Positions 27,405 to 37,184 are shown, counted from the first letter of the stretch. The stretch is DNA of 64,000 nt from Alicyclobacillus acidocaldarius subsp. acidocaldarius Tc-4-1 (GCF_000219875.1 NC_017167.1:1761572-1825571), one strand, 5' to 3'. Made by a program: numbers and translations. Notes: generated from the sequence alone by a model not told the origin.

Positions 27405-27478
27405 AGAAACTCTTAAGTTGTTTTCGAACTGAAAAACGATCAGGTTGGAATTAAAACTCGTAACCCTGTAGAGTTTCT
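27405..27478. repeat. 9-base inverted repeat
   Basis: Perfect arms AGAAACTCT and AGAGTTTCT enclose 56 bases of A/T-rich sequence in the gap between two genes. No T-run; may be chance or a regulatory fold. Confidence 0.3.
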
Positions 27479-27492
27479 GAGCATCCCATTCC

Positions 27493-27846
27493 CTATCTCA
27501 TTCTGAAGTTGACGACCCTGTTGCTCTTACGTTGCTTTCGCACCTTGGAAACTCGAGAGATTTGAACTGCGATCCACCCAAAAACAAATCCCGCCACGAC
27601 GGCGACGAAAACAGGTACTACAATGGGCGCCAACAGGCCGAGAATCATCCCTACAAACGATGCCGCAAGCGCCACGATGGAAAGCGTGCCGACCACTTCC
27701 AGTACATGAGTTTTTTCTCGAACTAATAACCAAGTAGAAACCATTGAACCTATGAAAACTGCAATTACCGCACCACCCCCGGCGCGTGCTTGAGGCGACG
27801 CCGTGTACAACAGTCGTTCCGTCTCAACGATCCAGTGCCACACCAC
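27493..27846 (-). CDS. Small membrane protein
   Basis: 117 residues with three or four hydrophobic segments (AVIAVFIGSMVSTWLLV; LSIVALAASFVGMILGLLA; PVFVAVVAGFVFGWIAV) and a basic C-terminus. No family recognised. Confidence 0.6.
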   Translation of the reverse strand: MVWHWIVETERLLYTASPQARAGGGAVIAVFIGSMVSTWLLVREKTHVLEVVGTLSIVALAASFVGMILGLLAPIVVPVFVAVVAGFVFGWIAVQISRVSKVRKQRKSNRVVNFRMR

Positions 27847-27859
27847 ATGCTCCCTCCTA

Positions 27860-28381
27860 TCAACTCACCGTCTGCATGACAACCCACCGTTCGCGCACCC
27901 GCCTCAACGCCCGGCACACCGAGGGCTGGGTTACGCCCAACCTGCGCCCGATCTCAGCCTGTGAATACCCCGCGACCGTCCACCCGACAATCTCACGGTC
28001 TCGAGGCGTCAGCCCCGCCATGAACTCCCGAATCTCGACCACACTCCAGTCCGCCTCGTGCCAAAGGTCTCGACTCTCCACATGCTTTTCGCCTTCCTCC
28101 TCGTCTTCGAAATCCAGCAAGATCGAGCGTTGCAAAGGGCGTCTCCCTGCCCGCAGGATCAGCTTCTTCAACTCGCGCGCGATGGTCGGCGCGGCGAATC
28201 CCACGAACTTTCCGACTTCGGATTGATAGAACAACGTCGCCCTGCACAACGCCAACAAACCCGCAGCCACGAGATCGTCGAACTCGATTCCGAGTCGTTC
28301 GGCACGGTAGCGATAACGACGAGCAATGTAGTAGACCAGCCCAATGTTCTTGGCAGCTAGTTCGCGTTGAGCGTCGTTCAT
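27860..28381 (-). CDS. Sigma-70 family RNA polymerase sigma factor
   Basis: 173 residues from MNDAQRELAA. Region 2 is clear (NIGLVYYIARRYRYRAERLG; FDDLVAAGLLALCRA), and region 4 is a helix-turn-helix (LTPRDREIVGWTVAGYSQAE then IGRRLGVTQPSVCRALRRVR). Region 3 is short. Similar in build to the sporulation sigma group, but here in a phage-like operon, so it probably directs transcription of element genes. Confidence 0.8.
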   Translation of the reverse strand: MNDAQRELAAKNIGLVYYIARRYRYRAERLGIEFDDLVAAGLLALCRATLFYQSEVGKFVGFAAPTIARELKKLILRAGRRPLQRSILLDFEDEEEGEKHVESRDLWHEADWSVVEIREFMAGLTPRDREIVGWTVAGYSQAEIGRRLGVTQPSVCRALRRVRERWVVMQTVS

Positions 28382-28386
28382 CCGCG

Positions 28387-28572
28387 TCACCATTGCCTCA
28401 CTGACGCCTCCTGCATGATGACCCTTGACTCCGGTTCTTGGTCTCGTTTGCGTTTGGTGTCATATTCCGCGAGCGTTCGCTGCCCGAACACCTCGATGAG
28501 GGGTGGAAAGTCGTCGCGTGGCCACCATTGGACGACCACCCAGACCGTGTCATTCGCTTGCATCGTTCTCAT
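28387..28572 (-). CDS. Small hypothetical protein
   Basis: 61 residues from MRTMQANDTV; NDTVWVVVQWWPRDDFPPLI and RTLAEYDTKRKRDQ. First ATG alternatives are close together. No family recognised. Confidence 0.45.
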   Translation of the reverse strand: MRTMQANDTVWVVVQWWPRDDFPPLIEVFGQRTLAEYDTKRKRDQEPESRVIMQEASVRQW

Positions 28573-28677
28573 TCGCCTCCAATCTCGATTTCCAATAGAG
28601 CCTCCACGTGCAGGAATCGAACATCTTCTTCTCGAATGCCTAGGTATCAATGCCATCTCCTTTGTTCTGGAGGTATC

Positions 28678-29289
28678 ATGAGACCATCAGAACCAAACCC
28701 CTGTAAGGAACCAGAGAAAGGCGGAAATCAAGAGACCAAAGATGCTATACACCAATGCGAAAGCTCCGGCCTCTTCTTCGAACTCTCCCCGATGGCGTTT
28801 CGGTCGCAATTTCAAGAATCCCAAAAGAAAGAAGAATGCCGAAGCATACAGAACGAACATTCATCTGCCCCCTCCAGTCCTTTTCTGTCTTTGCTTTGGT
28901 CGTGGTATCGCGATTCGTTATGGGGAATCTTTTGCTGGTTCCATCCACGCTTCAAAAGTACAAATCCATACAACCGCTCCACGATAGAAATGTTCATGAT
29001 ATGTCTCAGCGGAGCCATACTATTCTTTGTAATGTATTTTCTACTCGAAAATTCACGATCTGTACCAAATCTAAGTTGGTCGAATCCCGGAACCTGGTTT
29101 TTATTCCTCGGATTTTCTCTCTTTTCGTTGCTCGCATCAATTTTAGGTGCACTTTTCACGGTTGTGATGTTTCCCCTCCTTTTGTGGATTGCAAGATGGT
29201 GCGTCACTTGTCTGAAATCCGCAAAGTCCAAATTGAAGCGTTCGAAGAAAAAGCGGCATACCAACAACGAAATAGGTAAAACTAATTAA
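28678..29289 (+). CDS. Membrane protein on the strand opposite to the operon
   Basis: 203 residues from ATG 28678 with TGGAGG just before. The C-terminal half has two or three hydrophobic segments (FMICLSGAILFFVMYFLLEN; WFLFLGFSLFSLLASILGAL; VVMFPLLLWIARWCV) and a lysine-rich tail (KSKLKRSKKKR). The only plus-strand gene inside the minus-strand replication module apart from the IS. May be a lysogen-expressed cargo gene. Not recognised; the N-terminal half is less convincing. Confidence 0.5.
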   Translation: MRPSEPNPCKEPEKGGNQETKDAIHQCESSGLFFELSPMAFRSQFQESQKKEECRSIQNEHSSAPSSPFLSLLWSWYRDSLWGIFCWFHPRFKSTNPYNRSTIEMFMICLSGAILFFVMYFLLENSRSVPNLSWSNPGTWFLFLGFSLFSLLASILGALFTVVMFPLLLWIARWCVTCLKSAKSKLKRSKKKRHTNNEIGKTN

Positions 29290-29481
29290 AATGTCCAAGA
29301 AAGCATAGGTTTTCTTTAGCAAATGTACTGAATGATATAAATACAAAATCAGATTCACATATGTCCCTCCAAGCTCTAACTTGAATTTTGTTGTTTTTTG
29401 GAGCATGTACTCATACTGTAATCATCAGATACCTAAGTCTCCTCGCTTCATGGAATCTACTTCTTACTTATGGGTGTCCCG

Positions 29482-31299
29482 TCATACACCGATCGCCTCC
29501 GCCGCCGCTTTAGACTCCTCATGCCTCTGCACCACGTCCCGGAAGATCTCCCACCTGTGCGGCAGCACCATCGCGTACCGCACCAGAAACTCCTGTCGCT
29601 CCAGCCGTTGCCCAAGCACCGCATTGAGCAGCGCGTTCGCCTCGTCCATCGTCTCGGGCAACAGCGCGTACGGGATGTTGTTCGCCTTGAAGATCCGCTT
29701 AAGCAACTCTTCCTGCCTCGGCGTTGGCTTCGTCAGGAGCTCCGCCGCCTCCCACCGCGTCTGCGGCGCTTGCAGACCTCGGCGCTCCAGCGCCGCCACT
29801 TGCTTCTCCGTCGGCGGCAGATCCATCCACTCCTCCTCGGCCCCCACCGCACTCTTTGACAACCCGATCTGCGCGTACGTCGCCGCCGCGCCCCAGGCCA
29901 TCTCGGAGTCCGGCCCGAAGTACACTCGGTGCATCTCGGGCTTATCGCTCGGATCGTCCGTACTGAATCGTCCATAGGCCACGTACCAGCCGACCTGTGT
30001 CTGCTCGACCCGGACAAAGTTGCCGCGGAAGTCTTTCGCAAGCCACACACGCTCGCGAACCCGCATCCACCGAAACGCGCTCGCCGTAAGCCGCTTGGCA
30101 ACCCGCGGACCGCGCTCCCCGCCGGCCCGCTCGCGCTTCTCGCCGCTTTCGTCCTTGTCTTCGCCCGCGAGCAGCCGATCCACCGTCATCAGCCGATGCA
30201 CGTCCGTGACCCCAACCACGTCGAGCACCAGACAATCCTTTTTGAAGATTTGCGGCGCAATCCGCAGACCTCGACCGACGCACTGGACGTAAAGACTGTG
30301 ACTCAAGGTAGGTCGCGCCATGATGATGCACGACACTTCCGGGCGATCGAACCCTTCTGTAAGTACTCCATAGTTGCATAGGACTCGAATATTTCCATCT
30401 GAGAACGCGTCAAGGATCTGCCGGCGTTCTTCCTTGGGCAAGGCGCCGTGCACCACCGCCACGGGGACTCCAGCCTGCTCGAACTCCGCCGCCAGGTGAT
30501 AGGCGTGTTCCACACTGGCGCAGAACGCGATCGTCAGCCTGTCGGAGGCCTGTGCCTGCCACACCGCGACGATCTGTTGGTTGACGCTTGGCGTGTCCAC
30601 CGCGCCCTCGACCTCGGCGTCCGACCAGTCGCCGTCGTCCTTGCCTTCGAGGCCTTCGACGATCTCGAGCTTCACCGACCTCGGCGGCACCAAGAAACCC
30701 ATGTCGATCAAGTCATGGATTCCAATCGCGTAGGCCACGCCGTCGTACACCTTGCGGAGGTCGGCCTTGTCGGTCCGATAGGGCGTGGCCGTGAGCCCCA
30801 GATGCACATGACCCTCCGGCACAGTACCGAGAAACCCGAGAGCGGCGTAGATCCGCATGTACGATCTCGCCGTCGCATGGTGGCACTCGTCAGTAATCAG
30901 CGTCGGCGTCGTCTCATGCGCGTCCATCCAACGCTCCAAGCGCTCTGTCTGCGAGAGCGTCTGCACCGACGCCACCGCAAAGTCCGCCTCAACGTCGTCC
31001 TCCGGCCCCTGGATCCTGCCGACCTTGATCTCACGCCCCTGTTCGCCAAAGGCATCGAACACCACCGAGAACTTGTCGAGCGTCTGGTCCAGGAGCTCGT
31101 CACGATGGGCCAAAAACAACACCGGGCCGCGCTCCAGCCGTTCTACGGCGAACTGCGACGACATCACCGTCTTCCCGGCTCCCGTCGCCGCGACGAGGAT
31201 CGGACGAGGCTTGGGATACCGTCGGATGGCGTTGACGGCTTCGATTTGGTAATCGCGGAGTTTTAGTTCGTTTTTGTGTTTGGCGGTGATGACTCTCAA
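29482..31299 (-). CDS. SF2 DEAD/DEAH-box helicase
   Basis: 605 residues. Motif I AATGAGKT near residue 38, motif II DECHH, motif III LTATP, and motif VI QCVGRGLR. A further 200-residue C-terminal extension contains MDLPPTEKQVAALERRGLQ. The layout is that of the SSL2-like helicases common in Firmicute phages, acting in replication or recombination. First gene of a short gap after the primase region; frame intact. Confidence 0.92.
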   Translation of the reverse strand: MRVITAKHKNELKLRDYQIEAVNAIRRYPKPRPILVAATGAGKTVMSSQFAVERLERGPVLFLAHRDELLDQTLDKFSVVFDAFGEQGREIKVGRIQGPEDDVEADFAVASVQTLSQTERLERWMDAHETTPTLITDECHHATARSYMRIYAALGFLGTVPEGHVHLGLTATPYRTDKADLRKVYDGVAYAIGIHDLIDMGFLVPPRSVKLEIVEGLEGKDDGDWSDAEVEGAVDTPSVNQQIVAVWQAQASDRLTIAFCASVEHAYHLAAEFEQAGVPVAVVHGALPKEERRQILDAFSDGNIRVLCNYGVLTEGFDRPEVSCIIMARPTLSHSLYVQCVGRGLRIAPQIFKKDCLVLDVVGVTDVHRLMTVDRLLAGEDKDESGEKRERAGGERGPRVAKRLTASAFRWMRVRERVWLAKDFRGNFVRVEQTQVGWYVAYGRFSTDDPSDKPEMHRVYFGPDSEMAWGAAATYAQIGLSKSAVGAEEEWMDLPPTEKQVAALERRGLQAPQTRWEAAELLTKPTPRQEELLKRIFKANNIPYALLPETMDEANALLNAVLGQRLERQEFLVRYAMVLPHRWEIFRDVVQRHEESKAAAEAIGV

Positions 31300-31405
31300 T
31301 GGGCGTCACTCCTCGTCGCTAAGCGGGACGAAGTATTCCAGAAAAGCGTCCACCGCATGAACCTCCATCGCCATTGTCCATCATTCAGTAAGCAGTTCTT
31401 GACCC

Positions 31406-32074
31406 TCACCTTTGTTCCTTGCAGGTATGCTTATGGTCTAAGATTTCGAGCACCGACAATGTAGGCTCAGCAAGTTCATAAACATCCCAATACCGAGGAT
31501 TACAGAGTGCTTCTTGAAGACCGAACCTACCTTTGTGAAGATGAAACGTGGCACATACGGGGCAAAAGGCAATCCATGAATTCGGTTCGAAACCAAACAT
31601 TGTATAAAGAACGGGTACTCCATTGAAACTTCGACGCCCAATCCACGGTATCAATGATTGAATTAATTCCAAGTTTTCTATGTTTTCCAGTGTGTAATAA
31701 GGCGACAAATCTGGCGAATACCACGAAACTTCCACTTCTGTTTTCGAAGCACTACCCAACGACACTCCGAAATGAAATCCGCCTGATGAATACTCCGCCT
31801 TTTTGTCTCGGACCAGTTGCATCGCAAAAGGATCTTGTAGCCATTTATCCATCAACCGCCTAGCCGGTATAGAATCAGCAAACAATTCGTTTACCTGAAC
31901 CAAAGTAATCACAATACGATGAATGAATCTCGCATCTGGTTCGTTATCAGGCGTATTCTTTAGTTCGCACCAAGGGATCAAAGTTCTTAAATCAACTAAC
32001 TCCATGATTTTTCGATTCTTCACCCATTTCTCAATTCCATCTAGATAGTCCCTTACTTCCCTCAATCCCACCAA
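31406..32074 (-). CDS. Hypothetical protein
   Basis: 222 residues; a possible zinc pair in FCPVCATFHLHKG and a C-terminal ILDHKHTCKEQ. GTG start overlaps a 32-codon frame. No family recognised. Confidence 0.5.
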   Translation of the reverse strand: MVGLREVRDYLDGIEKWVKNRKIMELVDLRTLIPWCELKNTPDNEPDARFIHRIVITLVQVNELFADSIPARRLMDKWLQDPFAMQLVRDKKAEYSSGGFHFGVSLGSASKTEVEVSWYSPDLSPYYTLENIENLELIQSLIPWIGRRSFNGVPVLYTMFGFEPNSWIAFCPVCATFHLHKGRFGLQEALCNPRYWDVYELAEPTLSVLEILDHKHTCKEQR

Positions 32075-32160
32075 AGAGGTTTGACCAAATCAGACAGATG
32101 CTTCGTTGGAAGCAATGCAATCTCAACATCTTTAAACCTTTCCTCGATGTGCCTTGCCAT
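32062..32160 (-). CDS. Possible 32-residue protein
   Basis: ATG 32160 follows GGAGCA and reads MARHIEERFKDVEIALLPTK, ending in PLWWD with a stop overlapping the next start region. Fits the operon's overlap pattern between primase and the 222-residue gene. Confidence 0.4.
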   Translation of the reverse strand: MARHIEERFKDVEIALLPTKHLSDLVKPLWWD

Positions 32161-32169
32161 TGCTCCAGA

Positions 32170-32406
32170 TTACCTCCTCGCGGCTCTTTTCTGATCGCCC
32201 CAACGTTTCTGAACAGCCTGCGCAGCTTTTTGAATTTCCAGTTCATACTCGTCCATCAGGTTGGATGTGACAACCACAAGTTCCCCAGTCTTTGCATCAG
32301 GAACATGACGAATGCGAGTAAGCTCATAGGCGGCTTCACCCAAACGCACGCCAACCCACAACGGCTTTCGTCTTCCATCTTTCCATGTTCCATACACTTC
32401 TTTGAT
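32170..32406 (-). pseudogene. 3' part of the primase-helicase gene, separated by an IS
   Basis: Reads IKEVYGTWKDGRRKPLWVGV, then LGEAAYELTRIRHVPDAKTG, and stops at 32170. Removing the IS (32412-34400) and one GTTGC copy joins it in frame to the main primase gene at NYGN, giving a C-terminal continuation of about 78 residues. No ribosome site of its own. Confidence 0.85.
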
Positions 32407-32481
32407 GTTGCGAGAGCTCTGAAAAAGTCATTGTTCATTGGGCGATTTCACGGTATTCTTATATGTGTATAACACATCGGA

Positions 32482-32814
32482 TTGGTGGTGATCCCTTTGT
32501 CTAAAAGAAGCATCCTCGTCCTACATCGAAATCGTCAACAGCAACACTTGCTCGCTCATCTCGATGGAGCGATCGCTGGCTCACTTGTCGAAACCTACCG
32601 CACTTGTGGCAAACCCAATTGCATCTGCCATTCCGGGCAAAAACACGGGCCGTACTACCTGCTGACGTGGTCGGAGAATGGCCGGACGCGTACCTGCCAC
32701 GTCCCCGCCGACAAAGTGGATGCCGTACGCACTGGGGTTGAGCGTTTTCGCGCCGCGCGAGAGGCGCTACAGAAACTGGGCGAGTACAATCGCCGTCTGA
32801 TGCTGGAGGACTGA
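32482..32814 (+). CDS. IS-associated DUF6788-like protein
   Basis: 110 residues; ETYRTCGKPNCICHSGQKHG is a conserved cysteine segment, with HGPYYLLTWSENGRTRTCHV following. Proteins of this type accompany some DDE transposases. Ends six bases before the transposase start. Confidence 0.6.
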   Translation: MVVIPLSKRSILVLHRNRQQQHLLAHLDGAIAGSLVETYRTCGKPNCICHSGQKHGPYYLLTWSENGRTRTCHVPADKVDAVRTGVERFRAAREALQKLGEYNRRLMLED

Positions 32815-32819
32815 TCCTC

Positions 32820-34256
32820 ATGCTCACGCGCTTCCCGGATTCACGTTCGCTATGGGATGACTGGTTGATTCGAAAGCTGTTGCCGGAGAATCACATTCTT
32901 CTTGCCATTGACCAACATATCGACTTTTCTTTCGTGGAAGAAGAAACCCGCGATCTGTATAGTCTCCATCATGGCCGTCCTGCCTATGCGCCTGAACAGC
33001 TCCTGCGTGTGCTGTTTCTCGCGTACTTCTACAACCTGTCAGACGTACGGGTTGCAGAGGAGCTGCGGTACAACCTGTTGTATCGTGCCTTTGCCCACTT
33101 TTCTCTGGATGACGATACCCCTGACGACTCCACCCTGGTCGTGTTCCGCCGCCGACTGGGACCTGAACGATGCGCCCGGCTATTGGACCGCATCGTGGAA
33201 CAGGCCCGCCAAAAAGGGGCTTCTTGAAGGGAAACGGCAGTGTGTGGATGCCACGGTGATTTCGGCGAATGCAGCCGTACAAAACCGGAAGGAGTTACTC
33301 CGTGCTGCACGGCGGCGTCTGTTCCGTGCTTGGGAGCGCATAGATGCCAAGACCGCTGCGGAGACGGCGAACCAGCTACAAGAAGAGTACACGAATGCAT
33401 CCGAGCCGGACCTGGCCAAAGAGGAGAAGTTGACCCAACACTTGCTCGACGCGGTTGATGCTGCGGGCCATACGGAATTGCAGTCTTTGCGGGACACGGT
33501 GGCACAGATTCTGTCGGGGGAAGGGGGTGTGACCAACTTGATCGACCCGGACGGCAGGTGGGGATTCAAAAACAAACGGACTCCGTTTTTTGGTTACAAA
33601 GCCCACGCGTCCATGGATGCCTCTGGGATTGTCACTTCTGTTCAAATATTGAGCGGGAACGAACACGAAGGAGAGCACCTGCCAGAACTGCTTGAACAGG
33701 ACGTCCGCAAAGGGCATCGGTTTACTTCGGTGGTGGCCGACAAAGGCTATGACTCGATCGGGAATCGAAACGCCATTCGCAGCCATGGCGCAAAGCCGGA
33801 GATTCCTTCACGAAACGCCGGTGTCCTGGCGAAGACACGATTCCGTTATCGGCCTCGGAAAGACACCTTTGTGTGCCCAGGACGGAAGGAGACGAGCGGA
33901 AAAACGCCTTTCAAAAGGCGGGTTTCTGTACTACTTTTCGCAAACCGATTGCCAAAACTGCCCATTGAAAAACCGCGTGTCTGGGAAAGAAGGAAACCCG
34001 GAAGCGAGTGTATCTCAGCGACCGGGTTCGGGAGTCACTTCAGAGCCAGCGAAGTTTACGGCGAGCATTGCACGACCGGAAGGCCATCGAACGCACATTT
34101 GGCGAGTTGAAACAATGGCATGGCCTGGGACGCGCACGCTACCGCGGCAAGTGGCGTGTAGCCATCCAAGTGTATCTCACGTTTTTGGTTGTGAACGTGA
34201 AACGGATCGTCAACCTGATCCAGGGTCGAGCATCGAAACCCGTCCCTGCTTCGTAA
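32820..34256 (+). pseudogene. IS1182-like transposase, frameshifted more than once
   Basis: Begins MLTRFPDSRSLWDDWLIRKL with the family's N-terminal domain (HGRPAYAPEQLLRVLFLAY). The frame is lost at AAAAAGGGG near 33217. The second frame carries CVDATVISANAAV, GRWGFKNKRTPFFGYKAHAS and VVADKGYDSIGNRNAIR. Further breaks lead to FYFSQTDC-like sequence (YYFSQTDCQNCPLKN) and finally RKAIERTFGELKQWHGLGRA in a third frame, stop 34256. The DDE residues are present but spread over three frames. Confidence 0.8.
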
Positions 34257-34313
34257 TGTGCTAAGGATGGTCAACGGAACAAATCGACGGAAATACGAAC
34301 CAGCCCCACTCAT

Positions 34314-37184
34314 TCAGCCTTCAACCACAGGTATCCGACCACACGGATTTCTGATTGGCTCCCCTGATCCCGCGAAATTCCCCACTTTTTCAGAGCTCTC
34401 GTTGCCGTAGTTTGACCGCAGACGTTCAAAAAGCGTGCTGGTACTGACCTTTTTACGACCCAATTCTTCTGCAAAGAGTTCGATCGCTTTCGTCGCCAAT
34501 GCTCGCGGAACGACGTACTGATCAGCATCCCTATCGTGAGTCGGAAACTCGAAGATGCCATTTTGAATAGCCGCCTGAACTACATCGTTATTGGCCCAAT
34601 AATCCAAGCGAACACGGCGCATTTCAGGAGATTCGGTGAGCCTTCGCCCGTCTAAGCGCATCTTCAGGTAATACTTCACTGCAAGGAAGAATAGATAGGA
34701 CAGCGCCTCTTTCGTGTGCAGCCGCTTTTCCCAATCCGCGTTCATTACGGGAAACTGCTTATGGAAAGGGAAAATCAACGGCCTGCGGAAGAAGCCAAAG
34801 CTCGTATCTGGTGTCGGTGGCAGATAGTTTGCTGCCATCCACAGTTTCAAACGCGGGCGGAAAGGAAACGCATCCCGATACTTCATTTCCGCAGTAAGCA
34901 AATCATTCCCTGTAAGTTTCTTGATGGTTTCCGTGTCCTTTAAAGTTTGATTTGAGGCGTCGGCGACGATGTTTACTGCAGCACGAGCCAACCGTCCTGC
35001 CGCAAATCGATTCTCCGCCAACTCTTGCAACGTTACCGTCTGTACAAACTTTCCACACATCGCCTCCAGAATCCTCAAGAACGTGCCCTTCCCGTTGTAT
35101 CCAGGACCTAGCAATATGAAGTACCTCTGTTCTCTCATATCAAATCGCGCCAACGTGTAACCCAAGGCTTCCAAGAGAGCCTGAAGAGTTTCCGGTGTAA
35201 ACTCATACAGACTCAAAAACTCGTCGATGTCTTCTTGGGCTTGCTTCATCGCCGGTGTCCAACGCCGCGGCCCCTCCGCCCACTGTGGCCACCATTCCAC
35301 ATTGATTTTCCACGTGACTCGACAATCAGGTGTGAAGTCCCGGAGAACTGGGTGCCCATCCGATACATCGAGCAACCCATTCAGCACCGGAAACACAGGA
35401 TCGGCGTCAAAGACGTCCACCACCTTGGCATCATCAACATTTCGTTCTTCATCAGCTTCTAAGAAATTCTTGTAAAGCGAAAAGATGTGGTTGATAGTGC
35501 CCATCGTCGCCCATCCCTTGTTTCGAGAGGCCAAGGCCTCTCCGATAAACCGCTTGACGACTTCCTCGTCCCCTTTTCTGAACTCGTAGTAACTGCCGTT
35601 ATACAGATTGATGCCCGAATAGAAGTAGTAGGAAGGAAAATCTTGATACAAGATCTTTGCAAAGTCCCAATGCGTCAACTCCCACTTGTCTCGTTCTTCG
35701 TCATAACGAACAGCTCGATTTCCAGAATGTTGCATCCAAGACTTGGCGATCTCAAATCTCATGCCTTGAGTACGCCAATAGTCTCTTGGAACAACTTCTT
35801 TCGTTTCGTCGAGCCCCCGGAGCACATCAAAGACTTCTGGATCCCGAACGATCACATCGTCCTCTCGTTCAACCTCGGTCCATTCGCCCGGGCTCTGCGT
35901 TGCGTTGTCTGTTCCTACCGTCCGTTTCATATTGGGATCGCCCGAAGGTAGACGATCGAACGTGATGCCATCCACCTGGCGCCCATCCAATCGAATCTCT
36001 TCTTTTGAGCTTCGCGGCATGCCGTAAATTCCCGTTTGTCCAATCGCCTTTGCATATGCTCTCCGCACCACTGTCGCCGGGCTGGTCTGTTTTGCGAAGT
36101 GCGGACACTCCTGGCATAATTGCAGCGGATCGAGGGCGTGAAATGTTGAACAACGAATCGGCTTTCCCTGACTCGACCGGAATTTGCGCTCCGTTTCCGG
36201 GAAACGGTATCTCTTATCCGGACCTGCGTTGTAACCCTTGGACCATTCGTGGAAGAGTACCGAATCCGGGTTGAGAGATTTCAGGAGCGACGCCATCTTG
36301 TGCCACACTGGTTCTGTCACGACGTTCGGCTCTGCGATGTACAACGCCATCCTGGGACATAACGCCGGCAAGTTCTCCCGGATAAAGTCTATCGGTACAG
36401 GATCCCATGCTTCGGTACTTCGCGAGTCGTCTGTGCGCAAGTCAATCGATTCTGATGTGTCAATTCCCATGGCTGCTGCCGCCTCGTCCAGCGCGTGTTC
36501 AAACGCGTCCGGATCGTACCTGTCATCGTTCTGGCTTTCGATTTTCACAAGAATCGGCGTACCTGATTTGGTATGAAGAGAACCCGGAATTCGCAATACC
36601 CGTGCCGCATCAGCCACTGCCGGATCACTGCCAAGCACACGCGCCAGTTTTCGCGAGATCTGAACACCTGTTGAAGCGTCAACGGACTTCGTGAAGCGGA
36701 AGTACAAGTGCTTGCCTTGCCCCCCACCGGAACGCACCACCGCGCTTGGCACGATCCCCAAGTCAGCTAATACCTCCAGCGCGCGCTCGGCGTGTTTCAT
36801 CCGCTGCGCGTCATCTTCATCGCCATGATCGTCTATGTCCGCCCAAGCGCCTCGACAACAATCGACATCCTCTCGACTACCGCCAACCCAACGTCCATCT
36901 TCTTCTCGTTTCACAGGTTTGTATCGAGGGCAGACACCAAAGTACCAGCCACACCGCGCCATGATCGCATCTTGGTAACCAGCGCGCAAGTGGTCCTCCA
37001 CATCCTCCAACCTGTTCGTCTGAAACGAACGCCGCCATCTCAAGGCCATCCTTGCTGCTTCCTCATCTTCACGGCGGTTGGGAATGGGACGAATTTCTAC
37101 GTACCCAAAGACCCCTTCAAACCACCATTTCAAGAATTCAACCGAAATTCTAGAATCACCATATACAACTTCCTGTTCCGGCAT
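34314..37184 (-). CDS. Phage-type primase-helicase (D5-like), C-terminus replaced by IS sequence
   Basis: 956 residues as read. The N-terminal part is an archaeo-eukaryotic-primase-like domain (WADIDDHGDEDDAQR; VVRSGGGQGKHLYFRF; AARVLRIPGSLHTKSG). A D5_N-like region follows. The SF3 helicase has Walker A GPGYNGKGTFLR, a Walker B region NIVADASNQTLKDTE, and LKLWMAANYLPPTPD. The last 29 residues (from ESSEKVGNFAG) are encoded by the IS end; the true end lies at 32170-32406. The helicase core is complete, so the protein may still work. Iterons lie just upstream of its start. Confidence 0.88.
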   Translation of the reverse strand: MPEQEVVYGDSRISVEFLKWWFEGVFGYVEIRPIPNRREDEEAARMALRWRRSFQTNRLEDVEDHLRAGYQDAIMARCGWYFGVCPRYKPVKREEDGRWVGGSREDVDCCRGAWADIDDHGDEDDAQRMKHAERALEVLADLGIVPSAVVRSGGGQGKHLYFRFTKSVDASTGVQISRKLARVLGSDPAVADAARVLRIPGSLHTKSGTPILVKIESQNDDRYDPDAFEHALDEAAAAMGIDTSESIDLRTDDSRSTEAWDPVPIDFIRENLPALCPRMALYIAEPNVVTEPVWHKMASLLKSLNPDSVLFHEWSKGYNAGPDKRYRFPETERKFRSSQGKPIRCSTFHALDPLQLCQECPHFAKQTSPATVVRRAYAKAIGQTGIYGMPRSSKEEIRLDGRQVDGITFDRLPSGDPNMKRTVGTDNATQSPGEWTEVEREDDVIVRDPEVFDVLRGLDETKEVVPRDYWRTQGMRFEIAKSWMQHSGNRAVRYDEERDKWELTHWDFAKILYQDFPSYYFYSGINLYNGSYYEFRKGDEEVVKRFIGEALASRNKGWATMGTINHIFSLYKNFLEADEERNVDDAKVVDVFDADPVFPVLNGLLDVSDGHPVLRDFTPDCRVTWKINVEWWPQWAEGPRRWTPAMKQAQEDIDEFLSLYEFTPETLQALLEALGYTLARFDMREQRYFILLGPGYNGKGTFLRILEAMCGKFVQTVTLQELAENRFAAGRLARAAVNIVADASNQTLKDTETIKKLTGNDLLTAEMKYRDAFPFRPRLKLWMAANYLPPTPDTSFGFFRRPLIFPFHKQFPVMNADWEKRLHTKEALSYLFFLAVKYYLKMRLDGRRLTESPEMRRVRLDYWANNDVVQAAIQNGIFEFPTHDRDADQYVVPRALATKAIELFAEELGRKKVSTSTLFERLRSNYGNESSEKVGNFAGSGEPIRNPCGRIPVVEG

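Larger units (their letters stand above)
32412..34400 (+). mobile_element. IS1182-like insertion sequence with 5-bp target duplication
   Basis: 1,989 bp. Ends share the inverted repeat GAGAGCTCTGAAAAAGT (32412-32428; reverse complement ending 34400). The direct repeat GTTGC flanks it (32407-32411 and 34401-34405). It carries a 110-residue frame and a transposase gene that no longer reads through. Inserted in the 3' part of the element's primase gene, opposite in direction. Confidence 0.9.

Noticed and set aside
28812-29267. Open frame on the minus strand, 151 codons
   Set aside because: Product looks like a shadow of the plus-strand membrane protein; no ribosome site and no recognisable features.
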